From positions 1-64,000 of the forward strand of contig JAUYGN010000038.1 of assembly GCA_030690545.1 (NCBI GenBank): a stretch of 64,000 nucleotides of DNA. Reading direction: 5' to 3'. The position numbers were made by a program, and so were the translations under genes. A model generated the notes under the pieces. It saw only the letters and a program-made list of their open reading frames with translations, did no database searches and had not been told where the DNA came from. The DNA is from Solirubrobacteraceae bacterium (GTDB lineage: Bacteria; Actinomycetota; Thermoleophilia; Solirubrobacterales; Solirubrobacteraceae). Positions 33,734-41,319 of this stretch are shown one piece after another (position 1 is the first letter of the stretch; every line of letters starts with the position of its first letter).

Positions 33734-34774
33734 TCAGGAACCGACTCTCGCAGTCTCGCAGGCAGTGGCGATGTCGGCGACGAACGCGTCGACCTCCTCC
33801 GCCGACGTGTCCCAGGAGCACATCAGGCGCACCTCGCCGGCCTGCTCGTCCCACGTGTAGAAGCGCCAGTCGCGCTGCAGCCGCGTCGTCGCGTCGGAGG
33901 GCAGCGCCGCGAAGACGCCGTTGGCCTGCACGGGCTGCGTCAGGCGCACGCCGCCGATCGAGGACAGTCCGTCGGCCAGCCGCGCCGCCATCGCGTTGGC
34001 GTGCGCGGCATTGCGTCGCCAGAGGTCGCCGTCCAGCAGCGCGACGAACTGGGCGGCGAGGAAGCGCCCCTTCGACGCGAGCTGCAGCGTCTGCTTGCGC
34101 AGGTGCTTGAAGCCGTCGGCGTGCGCCGGGTCGCAGAAGACGACCGCCTCGCCGAGCAGCAGCCCGTTCTTCGTGCCGCCGAACGAGACGGCGTCGACGC
34201 CGACGTCGGTCGTGATCGCGCGCAACTCGACCTCGAGCGCGGCCGCGGCATTGGCCAGCCGAGCGCCGTCGACGTGCAGCAGCAGGCCGCGCTCGTGAGC
34301 GAAGTGGGCGAGCGCGCGCAGCTCGTAGGCGCTGTAGCGCGTGCCGAGCTCGGTGCTCTGCGTGACGCTCACGACGTGCGGCTGGACGGCGTGCTCGTCG
34401 CCGAGCCGGCCGAGCTGCCACTCGACGTGCTCGGGCGTGAGCTTGGCGTCGTGGGTCGGGACGGCCTGCAGCTTGACGCCCGCGATCCGCTCCGGCGCGC
34501 CGCCCTCGTCGACGTTGACGTGCGCCTGCGCGGCGCAGATCACCGACTCCCACGGTCGGCACAGCGCACGCAGGCACAGCACGTTCGCCGCGCTGCCGTT
34601 GAAGACGAGGTAGGAGACCGACTGCTCGCCGAAGTGCGCGCGCAGCAGCGCCTCCGCGCGGGCTGTCCAGGGATCGGCGCCGTAGGCGGCGGCGTGCCCC
34701 TCGTTGGCCTCGGCGATCGCGGCGAGCACGTCGGGATGGGCGCTCGCGTTGTTGTCGGAGGCAAAGCCCTTCAT
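33734..34774 (-). CDS. threonine aldolase family PLP enzyme
   Basis: 346 aa, fold type I. FASDNNASAHPDVL matches the family start, HVDGARLANA holds the Asp binding the pyridine ring, and SFGGTKNGLLLGE contains the PLP Lys202. Cleaves beta-hydroxy amino acids such as threonine to glycine and an aldehyde. TACGCT lies 7 nt before the ATG. Confidence 0.9.
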   Translation of the reverse strand: MKGFASDNNASAHPDVLAAIAEANEGHAAAYGADPWTARAEALLRAHFGEQSVSYLVFNGSAANVLCLRALCRPWESVICAAQAHVNVDEGGAPERIAGVKLQAVPTHDAKLTPEHVEWQLGRLGDEHAVQPHVVSVTQSTELGTRYSAYELRALAHFAHERGLLLHVDGARLANAAAALEVELRAITTDVGVDAVSFGGTKNGLLLGEAVVFCDPAHADGFKHLRKQTLQLASKGRFLAAQFVALLDGDLWRRNAAHANAMAARLADGLSSIGGVRLTQPVQANGVFAALPSDATTRLQRDWRFYTWDEQAGEVRLMCSWDTSAEEVDAFVADIATACETARVGS

Positions 34775-34781
34775 CGCTCCC

Positions 34782-34787
34782 AGCGTA
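34782..34787 (-). promoter_or_regulatory. -10 box of threonine aldolase gene
   Basis: TACGCT on the minus strand, 7 nt before the ATG at 34774. Confidence 0.55.
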
Positions 34788-34868
34788 GAGCGGCCGCGGC
34801 CGGGCTCGCGGCGGCTGACGGCCGACTCCTGGCGCCGGGCCGTCGTCAGCGCGGGCCGAGTGCGGGGC

Positions 34869-35147
34869 TCACGGCAGACCGAGCGCAGCATCGAGCTGCG
34901 CCGCGTCGACGCCCTCCACGCGCACGAGCTTGTCGCGGCCGTGGCCACCGCGCACGATCGTCACGCGCGACGGTGCGACGCCCGCGCGCTTGGCGATCAG
35001 CTTGCAGAGCGCGCGGTTGGCGCGCTCGTCGACCGGCGGCGCCGTGACGCGAACGAGCAGCACGCCGTCGCGGACGCCGGCCAGCTCCTCGCGGTGCGCG
35101 CGCGGCTGCAACCGCACCCGGACCTCTGCGCTCGGGGACGTCGCCAC
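34869..35147 (-). CDS. DUF167 / YggU family protein
   Basis: 92 aa. VRVRLQPRAHREELAG, LLVRVTAPPVDERANRAL and VTIVRGGHGRDKLVRVEG follow the YggU fold closely. Small alpha/beta protein of unknown function. GTG start, with TAGCCT 7 nt upstream. Confidence 0.88.
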   Translation of the reverse strand: MATSPSAEVRVRLQPRAHREELAGVRDGVLLVRVTAPPVDERANRALCKLIAKRAGVAPSRVTIVRGGHGRDKLVRVEGVDAAQLDAALGLP

Positions 35148-35154
35148 AGCGCGC

Positions 35155-35160
35155 AGGCTA
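35155..35160 (-). promoter_or_regulatory. -10 box of DUF167 gene
   Basis: TAGCCT on the minus strand, 7 nt before the GTG at 35147. Confidence 0.55.
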
Positions 35161-35221
35161 TCCGGGCCTGTCCGCGGGCCCGCTGGTGCGCACAGTCGCG
35201 CTCGTCCGCCTCACGAAACGA

Positions 35222-35272
35222 AGGGGTGTGGCGGATGAGCCTCGCTGGGCGAGGCTGCTGCGCCCCACCCCT
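35222..35272. other. long nested stem-loop upstream of pilus operon
   Basis: Outer stem 35222-35233 with 35261-35272, 11 of 12 bases paired; inner perfect 7-bp hairpin AGCCTCG / CGAGGCT at 35238-35256. It lies between divergent genes and so terminates neither. Confidence 0.55.
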
Positions 35273-35289
35273 CGCCACCGAGCGGTATC

Positions 35290-35319
35290 CCGCGTATCGC
35301 CGTGCCGCGTATCGCCGTG
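35290..35319. repeat. 15-bp perfect tandem repeat
   Basis: Two adjoining copies of CCGCGTATCGCCGTG, 115 nt before the pilMN start. May be a protein-binding site. Confidence 0.6.
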
Positions 35320-35433
35320 ATCTGACGGGCAGCGCGCTGACCGCCGCGCCGATCGTCCATCCGTCCAATCGGCCCAAACGCCCTTGACGGCGCGTCCAGA
35401 GGCACCGAAGAGCGGGATGTGCGGATACCAAAC

Positions 35434-37299
35434 ATGCCTTCCAGCGGACGCGTCCGCTTCGGACCGCGCCGGTCATCTTCGGCCGTCGCCCTCGACATCG
35501 GCGCCGATGCCGTCGTAGCGCTGCCACCTGGCGGCGGCGGTGATCGTGCGCGCCAAGCGATCGTGCATCCCCTACCGGTCGGCCTCGTGGTCGACGGAGA
35601 GGTCGTCGACTCCGACGGGCTCGCCGAGGAGCTGCGAACGCTGTTCGCTGAGCACAGCATGCCGCGAGACGTTCGCGTCGGGCTTGCTCATCCACGCCTG
35701 ATGGTGCGGCTCGTCGAGCTGCCCGCCTCGCTCGACGGCGGTGACCTCGACAGCGCGGTGCGCCATCTCGCGACCGACCTGCTGCCGGTGGGACTCGATC
35801 AGCTCGTCGTCGACTACCTGCGCATCGGCAAGGTGCCGGGCGGCAGCGGCGGACTGCAGCGGGTCCTGATGGCCGCGGCCCGCGTCGACGGGATCGAGCG
35901 CCTGATGCGCGCCCTCGAGGCCGCCGGGCTTCGCTCCCGGGGCATCGCGCTCTCGGGCCTGGCGACCGTCGCCGCGCTGCACCACGCACAGACGCCGGGC
36001 GAGGCGATCCTCTACGTGCAGGCCGGGGCGCTGACGAACGTCGTCATCACCGAGGACGGGCAGCCGCTGCTCGTGCGTGCCGCGTCGGCCGGCTCGGAGG
36101 CGATCGCCACCGGGCTCGCCGAGCGCGCCGGGATCAGCGTCGAGGCAGCCCGCGCGCACAGCTCCGCGATCGGCCTCGGCAGCGGAGCGCCGGGCGCCGA
36201 CGAGCTCGAGACGAACGTTGCCCAGCAGGTCCGCGAGGGCCTGCGCCGCGTCGTCGCCGAGGTGCAGTCATCGCGCGGCGTCTACGCCGCCCGCGCCGAC
36301 GCCTGCCCGATCGGCGGGGTCGTGCTGACCGGCGCGATGACCGCCTGGCCGGGCGTCGCCCAGGCGCTCGAGGACGACCTCGGCCTGCCGGTGATCGTCG
36401 CCGGCCGCGAGGGCTGGCCCGAGCTCGAAGGTCTCGGCGCCACGGCCGAGCGGCTCGACGTCGTCGTCGGCCTGTCGCGCGCAAGCGACGACCTGCGCCC
36501 CGACCTGCGCCCCGCCACCGCGCACCGTCGCCGCGTCGCGTCGGCGCCTCCGCCGCTCGTCGCGCAGGTCAGCTGCGCCGCGGTCGCGGTGCTCGCCGCG
36601 GCGGTCGTCTACCTCGTCGTGCTCTCCAACCAGGTCAGCTCGGGTCGCGAGGACCTCGGTCAGATCGCCGCCGAGCTCGTGACGAGCGAGCGCGCGGCGG
36701 CCGCGCTGAAGCCGTACGACGACTTCGCCAAGGCCACGACGAGGCGCCGCGAGGCCGTCGCCTCCGTCGCCAGCACCCGCTTCAAGTGGGATCGGACGCT
36801 GACCGAGCTCGCGCGCGTCTCCCCCAACGGCGTCTGGCTGACCTCGGTCAAGGCGACCCTCACGCCGACGACCCAGGTCGAAGGCGGCGTCGGCGGCGGG
36901 ACCTCCGGGTTGCGCAGCGTGCTGTCCTCGCCGGCCGTCGAGCTCGTCGGCTGCGCGACACGTGAGCGCAGCGTTCCCGCCTACATCGACCGCCTGCATC
37001 GCATGACCGGCGTCACCGAGGTCGGCTTCAACCGCACCGAGCGAACCGCCAAGTCCGGCGCCGGCGCCGCGGCGGCCGGCTCGGGTGGCTGCAGCAGCGG
37101 CGACGCCAAGTCGGCGAGCTTCGAGCTCGTGACGTACTTCAAGGAGCAGTCGGCGCCACTGGCGGCCGGCGCGCAGACCACGACCACGCCGCCGGCGGCA
37201 GCGGGTGCGCCCGCCGTCGAGCCGGCGGCAGGCACCAACCCAGCGACGACCGCGCCGGCAGCCCAGACCGCCGCCGCAACGACCGGAGGCTCGCGATGA
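35434..37299 (+). CDS. PilM-PilN fusion protein of type IV pilus inner-membrane platform
   Basis: 621 aa. Residues 1-345 have the actin-like PilM fold (SAVALDIGADAVVAL; VVLTGAMTAWPGVAQAL near the end as the second phosphate loop). One membrane helix at about 372-395 is followed by a PilN-like periplasmic domain with a coiled coil and RTLTELARVSPNGVWLTSV. PilM and PilN are normally separate partners, the short PilN tail binding PilM; here they are one chain. A Thr/Ala/Pro-rich tail ends it. ATG at 35434 is used; GTG 35419 is in frame. The PilO start overlaps the stop (ATGA). Confidence 0.83.
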   Translation: MPSSGRVRFGPRRSSSAVALDIGADAVVALPPGGGGDRARQAIVHPLPVGLVVDGEVVDSDGLAEELRTLFAEHSMPRDVRVGLAHPRLMVRLVELPASLDGGDLDSAVRHLATDLLPVGLDQLVVDYLRIGKVPGGSGGLQRVLMAAARVDGIERLMRALEAAGLRSRGIALSGLATVAALHHAQTPGEAILYVQAGALTNVVITEDGQPLLVRAASAGSEAIATGLAERAGISVEAARAHSSAIGLGSGAPGADELETNVAQQVREGLRRVVAEVQSSRGVYAARADACPIGGVVLTGAMTAWPGVAQALEDDLGLPVIVAGREGWPELEGLGATAERLDVVVGLSRASDDLRPDLRPATAHRRRVASAPPPLVAQVSCAAVAVLAAAVVYLVVLSNQVSSGREDLGQIAAELVTSERAAAALKPYDDFAKATTRRREAVASVASTRFKWDRTLTELARVSPNGVWLTSVKATLTPTTQVEGGVGGGTSGLRSVLSSPAVELVGCATRERSVPAYIDRLHRMTGVTEVGFNRTERTAKSGAGAAAAGSGGCSSGDAKSASFELVTYFKEQSAPLAAGAQTTTTPPAAAGAPAVEPAAGTNPATTAPAAQTAAATTGGSR

Positions 37300-37991
37300 G
37301 CTCGACCGACAAGAGGACGATCGCGCTCATCGCGCTCGCCGGGATCGCGATCATGGTCGCGCTGTGGATGCTGGCGATCAGCCCCAAGCGCGAGGAGCGC
37401 ACGCAGGTGCGCGACAACGTCGCCGCCCAGCAGGAGCGCCTGCAGAGCGCGCAGTCCGTGCTGGCCTCCTACCAGGCCTCGCGCAAGGAGTTCCCGGACA
37501 GGCTCTCCGAGCTGCGCCGGCTCGACAAGGCCGTGCCGGCACGTGCCGCGATCGCCGATCTGCTGCGCCAGCTGCAGCGGCGCGCCAACGTGCGCAACAG
37601 CGACCTGCGTCTCGTCGCGCTGAAGGCCGGCGGCACCGCGGCGCCGGCGGCGGACGCCGCCGCCGCCACCACGCCGCTTCCGCCGGGTGCCAGCGTCGGC
37701 CCCGACGGCCTCGCGGTGCTGCCGTTCACGTTCGAGTTCACCGGCGAGTACTTCGCCCTGCGCGACATCCTCGCGACAGTGCGCCGCTCGGTCAGCGTGC
37801 AGAAGGGCGGCGACGTCAAGGTCGCCGGACGCCTGCTGACGATCGACGGGCTGACGTTCACCCGCCCCGAGCCGGGCTCGTCGCAGACGAAGGCGACGCT
37901 CAACGCCACCGCCTACATCGCCCCTGACGGGGCCTCGTCACCACAGCCGCCGGCACCCGCCGCGGCCGCCCCGACCGCGGGAGGGTCATGA
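37296..37991 (+). CDS. pilO: PilO-like pilus assembly protein
   Basis: 231 aa. One N-terminal membrane helix (about 8-27), a coiled coil (ERTQVRDNVAAQQERLQS) and a ferredoxin-like periplasmic domain (VLPFTFEFTGEYFALRDIL). PilO forms the platform with PilN, linking the motor to the fibre. Four-base overlaps on both sides. Confidence 0.85.
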   Translation: MSSTDKRTIALIALAGIAIMVALWMLAISPKREERTQVRDNVAAQQERLQSAQSVLASYQASRKEFPDRLSELRRLDKAVPARAAIADLLRQLQRRANVRNSDLRLVALKAGGTAAPAADAAAATTPLPPGASVGPDGLAVLPFTFEFTGEYFALRDILATVRRSVSVQKGGDVKVAGRLLTIDGLTFTRPEPGSSQTKATLNATAYIAPDGASSPQPPAPAAAAPTAGGS

Positions 37992-38908
37992 TGCTCCGCA
38001 ACCTGCTGGATGAGATCATCCGCCGGCGCCTGTGGCCGATCCCGGCCGTCGCCCTGCTCGTCCTCGTGATGGCCCCGCTGCTGTTCCTCAAGGGCTCGCC
38101 GGAGGGCTCGCCGGCGATCGACAACGTCGTCCCGGCGGCGGCCGAGGCCAAGCTCCCCGACCGCGCCGCGCGCCTGCTCGCCACGAGCGACGGCGCGACG
38201 GTCAAGGGCCGGGCGACCGGAGCGGCCTCCGACCCCTTCAGCCCGCCGGCGGCGGTCCGTGCCGCAGCAGCCGCGGCGGCGTCCGGCGGCGGGGGCGCGG
38301 CGACGCCCCCGGCGACGGGAGCCACGACGGGCAACGGCGCTGCGAGCAACGCCGCGCCCGCACAACCGGCCCCGGTCGTCGTCCAGAACGGCGATGGTCG
38401 GACACCACGGCCCAGCGGGTCGTCGCCGGGACGCTCGCCGGGCTCGACGCCCGCACGCACCTCCCCCGTCCCTGAGATCGCCGTCGACATCCGCTACGGC
38501 GCGGTCCAGAACAGCAAGGTCCGCCGCGCGATCCCGCGGATGCAGCCGTTCTACATCCACGGCAAGCTCGTCGCGGTCTTCGTGAAGTACTCGCCGAGCC
38601 GCAAGAAGGCGACCTTCGCCGTCGCTCCCGGCGTGCTCGTCACGGGTCCCGTCAAGTGCCGCCAGCAGGACGGCGTCTGCCGCTACGTCGACATCCCCGC
38701 CGGCTCGCACGTGCGGCTGACAACGCTGAGCTCGACCCGCAACATCGTCAGCCGGCGCCTGGACGTCGTGCGCACGAAGCGGAGCTCGTCTTCGAGCACG
38801 AGGGCGACCGCCGCCAGCACAGCAAGCGAGCGCGCCTGCCTGTTGCGCAAGCTGCAGGCCCAGAAGGCCGGCGACGCTCCGCTGGAGCGCGACGCCTGCG
38901 AGAAGTAG
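37988..38908 (+). CDS. pilus-operon protein in PilP position
   Basis: 306 aa. One N-terminal membrane helix (PIPAVALLVLVMAPLLFL), a long Ala/Gly/Pro/Thr-rich linker (about 60-160), then a small beta domain (VDIRYGAVQNSKVRRAIP, PFYIHGKLVAVFVKYS) with a Cys pair (VKCRQQDGVCRYV). It is the last gene of the operon, where PilP or PilQ-like genes occur elsewhere, but no PilP motif is clear. Start at 37988 overlaps pilO by 4 nt. Confidence 0.7.
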   Translation: MMLRNLLDEIIRRRLWPIPAVALLVLVMAPLLFLKGSPEGSPAIDNVVPAAAEAKLPDRAARLLATSDGATVKGRATGAASDPFSPPAAVRAAAAAAASGGGGAATPPATGATTGNGAASNAAPAQPAPVVVQNGDGRTPRPSGSSPGRSPGSTPARTSPVPEIAVDIRYGAVQNSKVRRAIPRMQPFYIHGKLVAVFVKYSPSRKKATFAVAPGVLVTGPVKCRQQDGVCRYVDIPAGSHVRLTTLSSTRNIVSRRLDVVRTKRSSSSSTRATAASTASERACLLRKLQAQKAGDAPLERDACEK

Positions 38909-38948
38909 TCCACCCGCCTTCCGCGGGATAGTCCAGCTGTTCGGCCAC

Positions 38949-38980
38949 CGCGCCGGCCCCGCTGTTGCGGGGCCGGCGCG
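38949..38980 (+). terminator. terminator of pilMN-pilO operon
   Basis: Perfect 13-bp stem CGCGCCGGCCCCG / CGGGGCCGGCGCG with a 6-nt loop, 40 nt after the last stop; no T-run follows. Confidence 0.7.
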
Positions 38981-39022
38981 CTGCTGTGAGCACGCCGCGA
39001 TGCCTGGTGCGAACCCAGCCAG

Positions 39023-39544
39023 CTACGGCCAGTCGAGCTGCTCGGCGAGCTCAACTGGACCGAGCGCGATCAAGCCGCTCCGCCGAACGGGCTCGTACTC
39101 GCCGGAGCGCAGCCCAAGCCAGGTGACCGTTCGTTCGGTCGGATCGACGATCAGGATCTCGTCAACATCGTGGGCGGCGTAGAACTCAAGCTTCTGCCAG
39201 GTCTCGTCGCCAGGGGAGATCACCTCTACGACGATCGCGGCCGTCGAGAGCCACACCCCGCCTGCCCCCGGCCGGAGCAGCCCGCCGTCAGGCACGCGGA
39301 AGTCATGCTCGGACTCACCGAGGTTGAACTCGTGCATCGCGAGCAGCAGTCCGGCCGTGCGCGCCGGCGCGTCGAGCAGAAGCGTCAGCTGCGTGGCAAC
39401 GCGCGCGTGCTCGAAGCTGGGACCGGGAACCATGTGGCGGACACCCTGCCACACCTCGTCCAAGCGATCGACGCCCGCCCGGCGACGGCGCTCGAGCAGC
39501 GCCTCAAGCTCCGGCGGAGGGGTGCCGAGCACCAGCGTGGGCAT
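39023..39544 (-). CDS. Uma2-family (DUF820) endonuclease-like protein
   Basis: 173 aa. The restriction-endonuclease-like core shows DFRVPDGGLLRPG, VVEVISPGDETWQK and DVDEILIVDPTER, the PD-(D/E)xK pattern. Members occur singly in many genomes and their function is unclear. It lies opposed between the two pilus gene groups. TACGCT stands 6 nt before the ATG at 39544. Confidence 0.85.
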   Translation of the reverse strand: MPTLVLGTPPPELEALLERRRRAGVDRLDEVWQGVRHMVPGPSFEHARVATQLTLLLDAPARTAGLLLAMHEFNLGESEHDFRVPDGGLLRPGAGGVWLSTAAIVVEVISPGDETWQKLEFYAAHDVDEILIVDPTERTVTWLGLRSGEYEPVRRSGLIALGPVELAEQLDWP

Positions 39545-39550
39545 CCTCCA

Positions 39551-39556
39551 AGCGTA
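39551..39556 (-). promoter_or_regulatory. -10 box of Uma2-family gene
   Basis: TACGCT on the minus strand, 6 nt before the ATG at 39544. Confidence 0.5.
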
Positions 39557-39763
39557 TCGTCCCAGCACCCATCCGCAACGTGCGGCCGTGCAGCTCCTTG
39601 CGTCGCTCCCTTGCTGAGTCCGAAGCCGACGATGCCCGCACCTGCTCAACGGCTTCACGGGGCCGGGTCGCCGGACGGTCGCTGGCCACCTGAGTACGAC
39701 ACACGTCCACTTCCCCGCTTTTCGGGCTCATGGACCACGGGCGCGCCTGCCGATAGCCTCCCC

Positions 39764-40504
39764 GTGCAGCACGACCACCTCCAGCGCGGCGGCGAAGCCG
39801 GCTTCACGATCGTCGAGGTGATGGCCGCCATGCTGATCCTGATCGTCGGCGTGCTCGGCACGCTCACCCTGATCGAGGGCAGCATGGCCAGCACCAGCGC
39901 CACGACAGCACGCGAGCAGGGCACAAACCTCGCCCGTGACCTCGTCGAGCGCAGCCGGCAGGCCGCATATGAGGACATGACGATGGCGGCTGCTCCGACC
40001 ACGTTGCGGGGCATGCTGCCGGCATCCGACAACGCCTCCGCGGTGACGGGGGCCCCTCCGACCTCCACCTTCGAGGTCACGCGCCGCAACGTCGTCTACA
40101 AGGTCACGGTCTTCGCCTGCTCGATCGACGATCCGACGGATGGTGCCGGCCAGGGCGATGCGACCTTCTGCGAGACCCCGACCGTCACGCCCACCCCAGG
40201 TGACCCGCCGCCCGGACCCGCTGCGTCGGTCAACGTGCTCGGCATCGCGGTCAATCTCGCAGGCAGCCTGCTGGACACCGTCTGCAACGCGGTCGGAACG
40301 AACACCCAGATCCTCAACACGCTCACCTCGCTCGTCAGCAACGTCGCGCCGATCAGCGTCTGTGCCTCCACCACAAGCGGCACCGTCGCCTTCGACGCAC
40401 ATCCGGACGACCTACGCCGCGTGCGTATCGACGTCAGCTGGACCCGCGGCGGTTCGGGCAGCGTCAGCCAGACCACCCTGCTCACCAACCCGCGTCAGAC
40501 CTGA
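39764..40504 (+). CDS. PilV-like type IV pseudopilin
   Basis: 246 aa from a GTG at 39764. Prepilin peptidase site GGEAG|FTIVEVMAAML with Glu5 of the mature protein, then the long hydrophobic helix. The globular part holds a Leu/Val/Asn-rich insert (about 160-205) bounded by Cys (DTVCNAVG, PISVCAS). Minor pilins of this type prime or tip pili. TAGCCT is only 4 nt upstream, too near for the leaderless pattern, so the start could differ. The next gene overlaps by one base (TGATG). Confidence 0.8.
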   Translation: MQHDHLQRGGEAGFTIVEVMAAMLILIVGVLGTLTLIEGSMASTSATTAREQGTNLARDLVERSRQAAYEDMTMAAAPTTLRGMLPASDNASAVTGAPPTSTFEVTRRNVVYKVTVFACSIDDPTDGAGQGDATFCETPTVTPTPGDPPPGPAASVNVLGIAVNLAGSLLDTVCNAVGTNTQILNTLTSLVSNVAPISVCASTTSGTVAFDAHPDDLRRVRIDVSWTRGGSGSVSQTTLLTNPRQT

Positions 40505-41319
40505 TGGCAAAGATCGTCGATACTCACCGTCGCGAGGACGGCTTCACGCTCGTGGAGTTGCTTGTCGCGATCTCGATTTCGCTCGTCGTCCTGCTGGCGA
40601 CGCTGAGCAGCCTCGACCTGTTCTCGTCCAATGCCGCACACCAGACGCGCGTCACCGACGCCAACGAGCAGGTACGGACGATGGTCGACCGAACGGTGCG
40701 CGACCTCCGCGGCGCATCGATGATCCTGAGGGCGGAAGCAAAGGACCTGGCGTACGCCGTCCCGGAAAGCGGCGGAGCACGCATCGAGCGACTCTGCGTG
40801 ACTTCGGACGACCTCTACGGCTCCTCGCAGTTCACCACCACCACGCCGCTGACAGCGCCGACCGCAGCCTGCTCGAGCGGGACGAAGCTCGCAAACCTCA
40901 GGTCGACGACCAACACCGCGTTCACGTATGACGGTGCATCGACGTCACCGACGGCGGACACGCGGGCGCTCGTGCGAAACGTCGGCATCATCTTCAGCCT
41001 CGAAGCCAGCAGCGGCGGCAAGACCAGCAGCAGCACGCTGCAGGCGAGCGCCGCCCGGCGCGCTGCAGGCGCGCTCGCGGTCACCGATGACGATCTCGAT
41101 GTGACCTGCGGCAGCACCGGCGCGCTCCTCAGCCTCAGCGCCGACATCCCAGCCGTCGGAGCGGTCACGGTGACGTACGCCAACGACGGCGGCATCGCGA
41201 TCGGGACGCCTGTCACCGGCGGCGTGCTGATCCCGCCCGGGCTGACGCAGATCGTCGCCACGATCACGGACGCCCTCGGTGTGACGAACACGATTCGAAA
41301 GGACGTCGAATGCAACTGA
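40504..41319 (+). CDS. PilW-like type IV pseudopilin
   Basis: 271 aa. Cleavage site EDG|FTLVELLVAISISLV, mature Glu5 present. The helix is followed by VRTMVDRTVRDLRGAS, usual in PilW/PilJ-like minor pilins, and a beta-rich C-terminus (VTVTYANDGGIAIGT). Middle gene of a three-gene pseudopilin operon; the next start lies inside its end. Confidence 0.87.
   Translation: MAKIVDTHRREDGFTLVELLVAISISLVVLLATLSSLDLFSSNAAHQTRVTDANEQVRTMVDRTVRDLRGASMILRAEAKDLAYAVPESGGARIERLCVTSDDLYGSSQFTTTTPLTAPTAACSSGTKLANLRSTTNTAFTYDGASTSPTADTRALVRNVGIIFSLEASSGGKTSSSTLQASAARRAAGALAVTDDDLDVTCGSTGALLSLSADIPAVGAVTVTYANDGGIAIGTPVTGGVLIPPGLTQIVATITDALGVTNTIRKDVECN

Noticed and set aside
39545-39763. Gap before the pseudopilin operon checked for a riboswitch or a pilin gene
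   Set aside because: No conserved riboswitch core, hairpin or prepilin motif was seen apart from TAGCCT close to the GTG.
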